Shown: positions 14,462 to 21,996, numbered from the stretch's first letter. The stretch: 42,922 nt of DNA from a virus (IMGVR_UViG_3300021067_000004:1-42922); one strand, 5' to 3'. Notes: generated by a model not told the origin, from the letters alone. Numbers and translations: made by a program.

Positions 14462-14859
14462 AGCCAAGAACGCTTCGTGTGGTCACTGTCGATGACATCG
14501 TACGCGGTGGAGCGTGCCTGGAAGGAACCTTAGCCTGGAGGGACGCAAAGGCGCCGCTATGCACCGCGATCAGTGTGGATGAAGCACTGGGCCTGGCGAG
14601 CGCGGAAGAGGCGCAGTATGTCGCCATGGCCTCGGGGCGAGCAGGCAACGGCGACGGCGACGGCAACGGCGACGGCAACGGCTACGGCTACGGCAACGGC
14701 TACGGCTACGGCTGCGGCTACGGCGACGGCTACGGCGACGGCGACGGCAACGGCTACGGCTACGGCTGCGGCAACGGCGACGGCAACGGCGACGGCGACG
14801 GCAACGGCGACGGCTACGGCTACGGCAACGGCTACGGCAACGGCTACGGCTACGGCTGA
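14458..14859 (+). CDS. Protein with long Gly-(Asn/Asp/Tyr) repeat tail
   Basis: 133 aa from GTG 14458 (GTGA overlap). The N-terminal 62 residues form a compact-looking domain (TLRVVTVDDIV, WRDAKAPLCTAISVDEALGLA) of unknown function. The remaining 71 residues are 35 Gly-X dipeptides plus a final Gly, where X is Asn, Asp or Tyr and twice Cys. It is uniformly coded GGC-NAC (TGC for Cys). The tail is probably disordered or stacking, glycine-rich, able to bind nucleic acid or phase-separate; these are guesses. The same operon carries a second low-complexity repeat gene at 21493. Confidence 0.7.
   Translation: MKPRTLRVVTVDDIVRGGACLEGTLAWRDAKAPLCTAISVDEALGLASAEEAQYVAMASGRAGNGDGDGNGDGNGYGYGNGYGYGCGYGDGYGDGDGNGYGYGCGNGDGNGDGDGNGDGYGYGNGYGNGYGYG
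14644..14856 (+). repeat. Hexanucleotide GGC-NAC tandem repeat
   Basis: 35 six-base units GGC-NAC with N = A, G or T (never C), two units GGC-TGC, then a final GGC. Only one base per unit varies. It is in frame and ends at the stop codon. Expansion by slippage would keep the frame. Confidence 0.9.
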
Positions 14860-14913
14860 ACATCGAACATGCGGGCGTCGCTCGAGCCGCGCGGCGCCCG
14901 CCGAAAGGAACCA

Positions 14914-15111
14914 ATGTCAGAACTGAAACCAGGATGGGCCGACAAGATGCCCAAGACGATTCAAGAGGAGCAACAGCAGCGCGAGGAGATGGGCTGGAAG
15001 CCGCGCAAGGCGTGGAGATTGAATGGCGACCTGCAACAGGCATCGAGGTTACGCGGCGCGCATGCGCCAAAGCGACCCCTGCCCAAGCTTGAGTTTCCGG
15101 AGGACGAATGA
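14914..15111 (+). CDS. Small hydrophilic hypothetical protein
   Basis: 65 aa from ATG 14914, preceded by GAAAGGA at good spacing. Rich in Lys, Glu, Gln, Arg and Trp; no domain recognised. Its stop overlaps the MazG-like gene start (ATGA). An upstream ATG at 14869 in frame is less likely because it lacks a ribosome site. Confidence 0.55.
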   Translation: MSELKPGWADKMPKTIQEEQQQREEMGWKPRKAWRLNGDLQQASRLRGAHAPKRPLPKLEFPEDE

Positions 15112-15455
15112 GCGCAAACCTAAACGAGTGGCGCGACCGTGCGCACACGCTGGCACTGGACAAGGGCTGGTACGATGACCGCAACGTGCGTGACCCGCAG
15201 TCGCTCGGCGCGGCGCTGGCGCTAATTCACAGCGAGGTGAGCGAGGCGCTCGAAGACGTGCGGCGCGGCAAGATGGCGCTGGAGTACGAAGCCGTGACCG
15301 GAAAGCCCACGGGTCTTCCGAGCGAGCTCGCCGACGTGCTGATTCGCGTGTTCGACCTGTGCGGCGCGCTGGGTGTCGACATCGACATGGCAGTTCGGAT
15401 GAAACATGCATTCAACCAGACGCGGCCACAGCGTCACGGAGGGAAGGCGCTGTGA
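15108..15455 (+). CDS. MazG-like nucleotide pyrophosphohydrolase
   Basis: 115 aa. All-alpha NTP-PPase signature: IHSEVSEALEDVRRG (about 40-54; the E-x-x-E metal site) and PSELADVLIRVFDLCG (about 69-84; E-x-x-D). Such enzymes hydrolyse (d)NTPs to monophosphates and pyrophosphate and, in phages, may clean up non-canonical nucleotides or lower ppGpp. It sits between a tiny gene and the DnaA-like gene, all overlapping. The substrate cannot be told from sequence. Confidence 0.85.
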   Translation: MSANLNEWRDRAHTLALDKGWYDDRNVRDPQSLGAALALIHSEVSEALEDVRRGKMALEYEAVTGKPTGLPSELADVLIRVFDLCGALGVDIDMAVRMKHAFNQTRPQRHGGKAL

Positions 15456-15778
15456 ACCACGACGAGATCATCAATGCAGCGGCGGAGCACTTCAACGTGA
15501 GACCGTGCGACATCCTGGGCCCGGGGCGCGAGAAGAGCAGGATTCGCATGAGATTCATCACGGCGGCGCTGGTCCGAGAGCGACTCGACGTGAGCTACAC
15601 GGAGCTGGCTCGAATCCTGGGTTACCGCGATCACACGTCGGCCATGCATGCCGTGCGTCACGCTCGTCTGAAGCGCGAGGCCAACCAGCGATGGTCGGAT
15701 GACTTCAGCGCCATTGAGCGAGCGCTGCTGACGTGGCGTGAAGAGGCCGAGATTGAAAAGCTGGAGATTGGTGCGTGA
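15452..15778 (+). CDS. Stand-alone DnaA domain IV protein (DnaA-box binding)
   Basis: 108 aa from GTG 15452 (GTGA overlap). It corresponds to the C-terminal DNA-binding domain of DnaA alone: AEHFNVRPCDILGPGREKS (11-29), RFITAALVRERLDVSYTELA, and the DnaA signature GYRDHTSAMHAVRHAR (57-72), whose helix-turn-helix reads DnaA boxes. The AAA+ domain is absent. It may bind boxes on host or phage DNA to block or redirect host initiation. It lies in the replication operon. Family assignment is firm, effect on the host is inferred. Confidence 0.88.
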   Translation: MNHDEIINAAAEHFNVRPCDILGPGREKSRIRMRFITAALVRERLDVSYTELARILGYRDHTSAMHAVRHARLKREANQRWSDDFSAIERALLTWREEAEIEKLEIGA

Positions 15779-17097
15779 TCCCATACTCCGAGTTTCTGTC
15801 CAGGAAGGCACTCACGCATCAGCCGAGCGGTCTCGCTGATGATGTGGTTCTGAGCGACAAGCTAAAGCCGTTTCAGGGCCACGTCACGCGCTGGGCGCTG
15901 CAACAGGGACGCGCAGCCGTCTTCGCTGATTGTGGGCTTGGCAAGAGCTGGATGGCGCTGGAGTGGGCGCGATCCGTTGTCGAGCACACTGGACGACCGG
16001 TGCTGATTCTGACTCCGCTCGCGGTGGCGGCGCAGTTCATCCGAGAGGGTCAGAAGCTCGGCGTCGATGTGGCGTCGGCGTTCTTAGGAACGAGCGATCG
16101 GGAATGGTGGTGCCCCGGAGTATGGGTCGCGAATTACGAGAGCCTCCACAAGCTCGACCGACTCATCCCGCAACTCGGAGGCGTGGTGCTGGACGAATCG
16201 TCGATTCTTAAAAACTTCACTGGCAAGACACGCAACGCGCTCATAGAGACGTTCAAGCCGGTTCCGTATCGGCTAGCGTGCACAGCGACTCCGAGCCCGA
16301 ATGACCCGGTGGAGCTGGGCAACCACGCGGAGTTTCTCGGCGTCATGCGGCACGTCGACATGCTCAATCGATTCTTTGAGCACGACGCCGGTGACACGGG
16401 TTCATGGGTACTCAAGGGGCACGGGCGCCGTCCGTTTTGGCGATGGGTTAGTAGCTGGGCGATGTGCCTACGCAAGCCGAGCGACATAGGCTTCAGCGAC
16501 GAGGGATACGACCTGCCGCCACTCGAGATGCGCGAGCATGTCGTGGATGTGGACCAGCATATGGCGCGCCAGGCAGGGATGTTGTTCGCATTCGAGGCCT
16601 CGACGCTGAGCGAGCAGCGCGAGGTGCGGAGAGCATCAATCGAGGAGCGCGTGGCGAAGGCGGCGCAGCTGACGCGCGACGATGAGCAGTGGCTGGTGTG
16701 GGCTGGGTTGAACGACGAGAGCACGGCGCTGGTGAAGGCCATCCCGGGAGCGGTGGAGGTCACTGGCTCTGACACGGCGGAAGCGAAGGAACAGCGAGTG
16801 CTCGACTTCATCGACGGCAGGATTCGCGTTCTGGTGTCCAAGGTGTCAATCGTGGGCTTCGGGGTGAACCTGCAATGCTGCGCGCGGCAGGCGTTCGTCG
16901 GCGCCGACCATAGCTTCGAGGCGCTGTACCAGGCCGTGCGCAGGAGCTGGCGATTCGGTCAGACGCGGCCGGTGCATGCGCACCTGATACGCACGAGCGC
17001 AGACGGTGCCATCGTGGAGAACATGCGCCGCAAGAAGGATGAATTCGAGCGGCTGCATCGAGAGTTGGCGGAAGCGGTTAACGGGAGGACGACATGA
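15775..17097 (+). CDS. SF2 DEAD-like/SNF2-type helicase
   Basis: 440 aa from GTG 15775 (GTGA overlap). Walker A GLGKS (54-58), motif Ia VLILTPLAVAAQF, motif II DESS (140-143), motif III TATP (170-173), motif V region GVNLQCC, motif VI QAVRRSWRFGQ (386-396). This is the compact SNF2/DEAD-type ATPase found in phage operons just before a DNA methyltransferase, here overlapping it by 4 bases. It could remodel or translocate on DNA to help methylation, or aid recombination. No nuclease domain is fused, so it is not a type III restriction subunit. Confidence 0.85.
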   Translation: MIPYSEFLSRKALTHQPSGLADDVVLSDKLKPFQGHVTRWALQQGRAAVFADCGLGKSWMALEWARSVVEHTGRPVLILTPLAVAAQFIREGQKLGVDVASAFLGTSDREWWCPGVWVANYESLHKLDRLIPQLGGVVLDESSILKNFTGKTRNALIETFKPVPYRLACTATPSPNDPVELGNHAEFLGVMRHVDMLNRFFEHDAGDTGSWVLKGHGRRPFWRWVSSWAMCLRKPSDIGFSDEGYDLPPLEMREHVVDVDQHMARQAGMLFAFEASTLSEQREVRRASIEERVAKAAQLTRDDEQWLVWAGLNDESTALVKAIPGAVEVTGSDTAEAKEQRVLDFIDGRIRVLVSKVSIVGFGVNLQCCARQAFVGADHSFEALYQAVRRSWRFGQTRPVHAHLIRTSADGAIVENMRRKKDEFERLHRELAEAVNGRTT

Positions 17098-18002
17098 AAG
17101 ATCAGGGACGTGGATGGGAGCTGACCAACGGAGATTCGTGTGAATGGCTGCCGTCGTTGCCAGAGAATTCGGTGGACTTGGCGGTCTTCTCGCCGCCATT
17201 CGCGTCACTGTTTGCCTACTCGGACTCACCGAGGGACCTGAGCAACAACGACACTTACGAACAATTCGGCGAGCACTACGGCTTCATCGCACGCGGGCTA
17301 GCTCGGGTCATGAAGCCAGGGCGCATCGTCGCCGTGCATTGTATGGTCCTTCCGACGAGCAAGGCGCGGGACGGGTACATCGGCTTGCGCGACTTGCCCG
17401 GTGACCTGGTCCGGTGGCATCAGGAAGCCGGCTTCATCTTCCACTCCAAGACGGTCATCTGGAAGAATCCTGTGGTCGCGATGCAGCGCACGAAGGCGCT
17501 TGGGTTGCTCTGGAAGCAGCTGAAAAAAGACAGCGCCATGAGCCGGCAGGGCCTGCCCGACGAGGTCCTGATGTTCCGCGCGCCAGGTGACAACCCGGAC
17601 CCGGTGACGCACACGGCTGAAGAGTTCCCAGTCGACCAGTGGCAGCGCTGGGCCAGTCCCGTGTGGAGCGACATCGACCAGAGCGATGTGTTGCCGTGCC
17701 GAGCCGCGAAGGACGAGGACGACCAGAAGCATCTGTGCCCGCTACAGCTCGAGGTCATCCGGCGCTGCGTGAGGCTCTGGAGCAACCCGGGCGACTTGGT
17801 GCTTAGCCCGTTCGCTGGCATCGGCTCGGAGGGCTACGTGGCAGTGCAGGAGCGGCGGCGGTTCACCGGATGCGAGCTGAAGGCGAGCTACTACCGGCAG
17901 GCAGTCGGGAACCTGCGCTCTGCGGAATCCGCGCCTCTCGATCTGTTCCATTCTGTCGCTGCACAAGAGCCCATGTACGACAAAACTGAATCTCCCACGT
18001 GA
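17094..18002 (+). CDS. DNA methyltransferase (N4-cytosine/N6-adenine class)
   Basis: 302 aa; GGGAGG precedes the ATG. Catalytic motif IV SPPF (33-36) lies before the AdoMet motif I FAGIG (240-244), the beta-class permuted order; SPP[FYW] often marks N4-cytosine enzymes, but N6-adenine is possible. No restriction enzyme is nearby, so it is an orphan phage methylase probably protecting phage DNA from host restriction. It is paired with the overlapping SF2 helicase. A promoter/operator follows its stop. Confidence 0.88.
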   Translation: MKDQGRGWELTNGDSCEWLPSLPENSVDLAVFSPPFASLFAYSDSPRDLSNNDTYEQFGEHYGFIARGLARVMKPGRIVAVHCMVLPTSKARDGYIGLRDLPGDLVRWHQEAGFIFHSKTVIWKNPVVAMQRTKALGLLWKQLKKDSAMSRQGLPDEVLMFRAPGDNPDPVTHTAEEFPVDQWQRWASPVWSDIDQSDVLPCRAAKDEDDQKHLCPLQLEVIRRCVRLWSNPGDLVLSPFAGIGSEGYVAVQERRRFTGCELKASYYRQAVGNLRSAESAPLDLFHSVAAQEPMYDKTESPT

Positions 18003-18014
18003 GAAGTTCTGGAC

Positions 18015-18035
18015 TGTAATGACGTTGTCATTACA
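18015..18035. promoter_or_regulatory. Palindromic operator overlapping a -10 box
   Basis: Perfect inverted repeat: TGTAATGAC (18015-18023), GTT, GTCATTACA (18027-18035). The right arm extends to GTCATTACAAT, so TACAAT (18032-18037) can serve as a -10; no good -35 is seen. The next gene starts at 18058. It is the only complete palindrome of this motif and the best candidate binding site for the ribbon-helix-helix regulator. Confidence 0.6.
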
Positions 18036-18057
18036 ATCATGAGTGGAGGCAGGGACG

Positions 18058-18258
18058 ATGCACACTTTCATCATACTGGGCGACGAGATTCTTACGCTGG
18101 ATACGGCAGAAGAGCGTGATCTTGCGGCGCGCTGGATGCGCGAGGCCCATGTCGAGCGATGCAGCGTCTACCGTGGTGGTCCCGAGGGAAACGAGTCGCC
18201 AGAGGGGCGCGATTTCGGGTCAGACGGGTGCTTTCACTATGACGGTATGACTGGCTGA
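18058..18258 (+). CDS. Small hypothetical protein, first gene after internal promoter
   Basis: 66 aa from ATG 18058, with GGAGG eight bases upstream. Begins MHTFIILGDEILTLDTAEERD and carries an acidic, Gly-rich C-terminus. No domain recognised. It is first in a chain of small genes under a likely separately regulated promoter. Confidence 0.6.
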   Translation: MHTFIILGDEILTLDTAEERDLAARWMREAHVERCSVYRGGPEGNESPEGRDFGSDGCFHYDGMTG

Positions 18259-18270
18259 ACTGGAGTGGAG

Positions 18271-18486
18271 ATGACCAAGGCAGACATTCTCAGAGTATTG
18301 GACCGGGTTCCGATGAACGCGCACGTGGTGTTCGTGGCGCCGCCGACGGACAGTATCTGGGTGACCGACTCAGAGCTGGAGCACGAGATCAAGGGCGCGT
18401 TCACGGTGAGCGGTATGCGCGGGCTGACCGTGGTTCTGACGGACGGCATGGTCCCGAGCGACTACGATGACCTGGAGACGGTGTGA
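18271..18486 (+). CDS. Small hypothetical protein
   Basis: 71 aa from ATG 18271 with GGAG at 18262-18265. The fold appears alpha/beta: helix ADILRVLDRV, strand HVVFVAP, strand LTVVLTDG, acidic end (DYDDLETV). A GTG at 18265 could add two residues. Function unknown. Confidence 0.55.
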   Translation: MTKADILRVLDRVPMNAHVVFVAPPTDSIWVTDSELEHEIKGAFTVSGMRGLTVVLTDGMVPSDYDDLETV

Positions 18487-18653
18487 TGGCGACGAGGGGA
18501 AGGAACGTGGCGACGACGCCTCCTCCGCCTCCAGAGCGCCACGCGACTGAGGTCCGGGTGCAGGCGGACAAGCTGGAAGAGTTTGCGCAGCGCATCCTGG
18601 CTCGCGTCAGTGAGCTGCGGGAGTCAGCGAGCAGGTTGGAGGGCGGGCGATGA
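18486..18653 (+). CDS. Short coiled-coil hypothetical protein
   Basis: 55 aa. ATG 18486 shares a base with the preceding TGA and the stop overlaps the next ATG (ATGA). After a Pro-rich start (TTPPPPPER) it is a single charged helix (VRVQADKLEEFAQRILARV, then SELRESASRLE). Overlaps on both sides support it being translated. Confidence 0.5.
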   Translation: MATRGRNVATTPPPPPERHATEVRVQADKLEEFAQRILARVSELRESASRLEGGR

Positions 18654-18955
18654 GCAGCAAGAGCATCCGGTTGCGCCAGCAAGAAACGGCGCAGCGTTCG
18701 TTTGAGCACCACCTGTGTGAGCTGCAGGTGGATATCTCGCGCGGCGTCCCAGTCCGGCATCTCTGGGTCCGTGTCGAGTTGCTCGAAGAGCTGGTTGGGA
18801 AAACTGGCGGGACGCTGGTGACCGAGATCTACCGCGAGAAACTTGGCGCCATGGTTGACGTGGTTGGCCGGCGCGACATCGACCATCGGGCTCGTATTCA
18901 GGCATCCCCATTGCGGCTGCTGCGTAGCCACTGTGAGGCCAGCCGTGGCCAATGA
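18650..18955 (+). CDS. Hypothetical protein
   Basis: 101 aa, ATGA overlap with the upstream gene. Contains an Arg/Gln-rich N-terminus and a helical middle (LWVRVELLEELVGKTGG). Rich in Arg and His, probably nucleic-acid binding or a small soluble factor. Not recognised. Confidence 0.5.
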   Translation: MSSKSIRLRQQETAQRSFEHHLCELQVDISRGVPVRHLWVRVELLEELVGKTGGTLVTEIYREKLGAMVDVVGRRDIDHRARIQASPLRLLRSHCEASRGQ

Positions 18956-19313
18956 GAGTTGCCCAGTGTGCGGCGCGCCGCCGAGCGTGACGAGCCTGGG
19001 GGCATTCGGGTGGCTGGCGTGTTGCAGCGCCTGTTACGACGAGGACCCAGAGGCGCCATCCTGGACACACATGCAGGGCATCGGTGAGACGCACGAACGT
19101 GCGGTCGAGAGCTGGCTGGTCACCGCGCGCGAGTTCTGCGCCATCGACGAGATACCGCCACTGCGCATCAACTACGCGCTGAACTTCATGTGGCGCGATC
19201 TGGCGATTCAGATCATCGACGAGTCGGAGCGGCAGGAGAGCTGGGTCGACGAGTGGGCACTGGAGGGCGGACGAATCACCGAGCACCGCTACGGACCGGA
19301 GCAGTCATGCTGA
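18945..19313 (+). CDS. Lar-like zinc-ribbon protein
   Basis: 122 aa from GTG 18945, overlapping the preceding gene by 11 bases. The N-terminus has CPVCG (residues 6-10) and CCSAC (25-29), followed by GETHERAVESW: the layout of Lar-type restriction-alleviation zinc ribbons (CPxCG, CxxC, then a helix ending in AW or SW). The C-terminal 60 residues are helical and not recognised. Anti-restriction is possible given the methyltransferase upstream, but this short ribbon is shared by many phage proteins of unknown role. Confidence 0.55.
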   Translation: MANESCPVCGAPPSVTSLGAFGWLACCSACYDEDPEAPSWTHMQGIGETHERAVESWLVTAREFCAIDEIPPLRINYALNFMWRDLAIQIIDESERQESWVDEWALEGGRITEHRYGPEQSC

Positions 19314-19495
19314 CCCGGTACGTCGACCACGAGGAGCCGACGGCGCTGAACCTGGAGCCGTACCTCGATACCGAGGAGCCGACGCTGGAGATGGCGCTGA
19401 GCAAGAGCGACGCCGTGTACGAGGCGCACGAGGGGATACGGGCAGGGAACCTGGAGGCGGCCGGAGCGTGGCTCTGGATCGCAGGGAGCTTGTGA
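19307..19495 (+). CDS. Small acidic hypothetical protein
   Basis: 62 aa from ATG 19307, overlapping the previous gene. It contains an internal repeat (HEEPTALNLEPYLD / TEEPTLEMALSK) and a C-terminal helix (NLEAAGAWLWIAGSL). Function unknown; overlap at both ends supports expression. Confidence 0.5.
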   Translation: MLTRYVDHEEPTALNLEPYLDTEEPTLEMALSKSDAVYEAHEGIRAGNLEAAGAWLWIAGSL

Positions 19496-20010
19496 TGGCA
19501 GCGGAGCAGCAATCGGGTCGCGTGTGCCAGTGTGGGTGTGGTCGCCCGATCGAGAGGAAGCGAAAGAACGCGGTGCTACGGATCGACTGTCGAGCCCGCC
19601 GCGATTCGCAGTTGCACGCCGCTCGACATGCCGTGCGACGGAAGAAGCAAAACGAAGAGCGGCTCGCGTTGAACCAGTGTCAGCGACGGTCGATTAGTCG
19701 CGTGTCCTGGCGCGATGATCCAAATCGGCGGCAGGCACTGTGCCGGATGTGCTTCGGGATGCCATGGGCTCGGGCGCCGTACCGGTACAACGAATCGACG
19801 GCGTACGCATTGATTCCGGTGTCAGACGAGTCGATGCGGTGTTCGGGATGCGGAGAGCCGTGGGCTCCGGAGCCGCCGGTGGCGCTTCAGGACACGCTGT
19901 CGTCTAGCGCCGGAATGGTGGCGCGACACGGCGACTTGCACAGCATCAACTTCAACACGGACTGGGGCACGAAGGGCAAGCAGGGAGGCAAGTCGAAGTA
20001 TGGTCGCTGA
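19495..20010 (+). CDS. Cysteine-rich putative zinc-binding protein
   Basis: 171 aa from ATG 19495, which shares a base with the previous stop. Cys clusters: CQCGCG (11-16), CRMC (86-89) and CSGCG (about 115-119), with a strongly basic middle (RKRKNAVLRIDCRARRD). Likely binds one or two zinc ions and nucleic acid. It resembles phage HNH-neighbour or recombination accessory proteins only in a general way. Overlaps the exonuclease-annealase gene by 11 bases. Confidence 0.55.
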   Translation: MAAEQQSGRVCQCGCGRPIERKRKNAVLRIDCRARRDSQLHAARHAVRRKKQNEERLALNQCQRRSISRVSWRDDPNRRQALCRMCFGMPWARAPYRYNESTAYALIPVSDESMRCSGCGEPWAPEPPVALQDTLSSSAGMVARHGDLHSINFNTDWGTKGKQGGKSKYGR

Positions 20011-21496
20011 GCAAGCTATCGGAGATGGGTACGCTAGCATTGCGCTGGTCGACCTGAGTTACCTGTTCAAGAAGAATTGGCACGGCATGCCGCGCGACTC
20101 GGCGCCGGGCGCCGCTGCTCAGCAGACACTCGAGCAGCTCGCTGGCATCCGGGAATCGGTGGAGCACGTCATCGTTTGCCTCGATTCTCCGCCGTACAAT
20201 CGCAAGCAACTCGACCCGCAATACAAGGCGCAGCGCGAGAAGCCGGCGGACGAGGAGGTGAGCCAGAAGCGTTGGCTGCTCGATCGCATCGAGAGAGATG
20301 GGTTCCGAGTCGCCAGGGCGAAAGGCTACGAAGCAGACGACGTCATCGCGACGCTGTGCAAAACGTACTGGTGGTGCCCGGACGTGCGCATCATCGGAGC
20401 TGACAAGGATTGCGCGCAGTGCGTCACCGAGAACGTGCGCATGTTCGTACCTGCCGTAGGCCAGCGCCCGGCAGAGGTGCGCGGCCCGGCGGAGATCAAG
20501 GCAAAGTTCGGCGTCGAGCCGAAGGACATGGGCTTGTGGCTCGCGCTGGTCGGAGACTCGTCGGACAACATCCGCGGCGTGCCCGGAATCGGACCAAAAA
20601 AGGCAGCCGAGCTGATTCAGAACTGCGTCAACCTCATCGGCATTGGCGAAGCGATGGCAGACGCGGCGAGCGAAGAGAAGCCCAGCGCGATGTGGAAGAG
20701 CCTGGCGGCGCATTGGGAAGCTCTCCAGCTCGGGGTGAAGCTGACGGCGCTAGACACGGCGGTCCCGCTGGATGGGGTTGAGCTGCTGGAGAAACGACAA
20801 CCGCAAAAGCTGGTGGAGGATGACATGCTGGAAGAGGACGTGGGCGAGGAGACTGAGGCGTCGGGCAAGGGCGTGGCTGAGGCTGAGTTTGACCCGATAT
20901 CGCGCGCGCCGGAGGGCTACGTTGTGCCACCGGTGACTGATTCGGCGAAGGCTCCAAGCGAGCCACCAAAGGCCCCAACGACGGCACTGGCCAAGTCGGG
21001 CTCGGTCACTGAAGATCTGCAGCCGCTCGACTTGGAGGCGGGGTATCGGCTCGCCAAGGCGATCCACAATGGGCGCATGTACGGCAAATTCCCGAGCGAC
21101 ATGGCCATCTTTACAATCATCGTGAAGGCTCGCGAGCTAGGGCTGAAGATCACCACGGCGCTGGACGGCTTCCACGTCATCGATGGTAAGCCCAGCCCGA
21201 GCGCGGATATGATGCGAGCCCTGGCCGAGCGACACCCTGAATGCGAGTACTTCCGCATCATCGAATCCAGTGATGAGAGCGCAACGTGGGAGACGAAGCA
21301 TCGTCGGTATCCTGAGCCGACTCGCTATACTTACACGATAGCAGAGGCGAAGCGCGCCGGTCTTACGAGCGGCAATTGGGCGAAGCGTCCGCGCGATATG
21401 CTGACAAAAACAGCTGCCTCAAAGCTTGCGCGGCTCGTGTATCCTGGTGCGACTGTCGGGCTTTACTGTCCCGAGGAAATGGGGGACGCGGCGTGA
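20000..21496 (+). CDS. 5'-3' exonuclease fused to a single-strand annealing protein
   Basis: 498 aa, one uninterrupted frame. Residues 1-230 are a FEN/PIN exonuclease: D18 (VDLS), D62 (CLDSPPYNR), KAQREK (76-81), YEADDVIATL (110-119), ADKDCAQC (134-141), GDSSDN (185-190) and helix-3-turn-helix RGVPGIGPKKAAEL (192-205). An acidic, Pro-rich linker (about 265-330) follows. Residues 335-498 match a RecT-like annealing family: FTIIVKARELGL, ALDGFHVIDGKPSPSADMMR, AKRAGL, NWAKRPRDMLTKTAASKLAR, LYCPEEM. In lambda Red these two jobs are separate proteins (Exo, Bet). Here resection and annealing are covalently linked. It probably serves phage recombination and concatemer formation. Confidence 0.87.
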   Translation: MVAEQAIGDGYASIALVDLSYLFKKNWHGMPRDSAPGAAAQQTLEQLAGIRESVEHVIVCLDSPPYNRKQLDPQYKAQREKPADEEVSQKRWLLDRIERDGFRVARAKGYEADDVIATLCKTYWWCPDVRIIGADKDCAQCVTENVRMFVPAVGQRPAEVRGPAEIKAKFGVEPKDMGLWLALVGDSSDNIRGVPGIGPKKAAELIQNCVNLIGIGEAMADAASEEKPSAMWKSLAAHWEALQLGVKLTALDTAVPLDGVELLEKRQPQKLVEDDMLEEDVGEETEASGKGVAEAEFDPISRAPEGYVVPPVTDSAKAPSEPPKAPTTALAKSGSVTEDLQPLDLEAGYRLAKAIHNGRMYGKFPSDMAIFTIIVKARELGLKITTALDGFHVIDGKPSPSADMMRALAERHPECEYFRIIESSDESATWETKHRRYPEPTRYTYTIAEAKRAGLTSGNWAKRPRDMLTKTAASKLARLVYPGATVGLYCPEEMGDAA

Positions 21497-21996
21497 CCAG
21501 TCCACCACACGGAGGGACGGTTCCCCGCCCAACGACCACCGATGAACTGCGCAAGATGTGCGTGCTGTCCATCTGCGACGACTACGACGATGATCGTCTG
21601 GCGGAGTTGCTTGCTGAACCGGATGCGCTGACTGCACTGTTATCTATCCCCCGGCGTGACGCAGTTCACGTCCTGGCGGGTGTGTTGCCGCAACAACAGC
21701 GCATTGAGTGGGCGCAGGCCAGCGCGCGACGTGCCGCGGAATATGCAGCCTACGCCGCCGACGCCGCCGACGCCGCCTACGCCGCCGACGCCGCTGTCCA
21801 CGCCGACGCCGACGCCGCCGCCTACTCCGCCGCCGCCGCCGCTGTCCACGCCGCCTACTCCGCCGCCGCCGCCGCTGTCCACGCCGCCGGGGCGGCCGCC
21901 ACCGCCGCCACCGCCGACTACTGCTCTGCCGACGATGCCCGAGACGCCGAATACGAAACCGCAATCCGCCACGCCGTGCAACTGCTCGGGTGGTGA
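21493..21996 (+). CDS. Alanine-rich repeat protein
   Basis: 167 aa from GTG 21493 (GTGA overlap). An N-terminal domain (about 1-75; LRKMCVLSICDDYDDDRLAE) precedes a long Ala-rich helix of AAD, AAY and AAVH units (about 78-145) and a short acidic end. The helix may form a rod or coiled coil. The DNA is built from GCC repeats and NAC codons, including a perfect 33-bp tandem duplication. Phage proteins with such Ala/Asp/Tyr tracts are seen elsewhere, but no role is known to me. Confidence 0.6.
   Translation: MTSPPHGGTVPRPTTTDELRKMCVLSICDDYDDDRLAELLAEPDALTALLSIPRRDAVHVLAGVLPQQQRIEWAQASARRAAEYAAYAADAADAAYAADAAVHADADAAAYSAAAAAVHAAYSAAAAAVHAAGAAATAATADYCSADDARDAEYETAIRHAVQLLGW
21820..21885 (+). repeat. 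Perfect 33-bp tandem duplication inside Ala-rich gene
   Basis: Two identical 33-base copies, 21820-21852 and 21853-21885, each encoding AYSAAAAAVHA. In frame; indicates recent slippage or unequal exchange. Confidence 0.9.

Noticed and set aside
14458-14859. Diversity-generating retroelement target in the NAC codon array
   Set aside because: No reverse transcriptase or template repeat is present in the genome, and variation is confined to one position with a repeat-expansion pattern.
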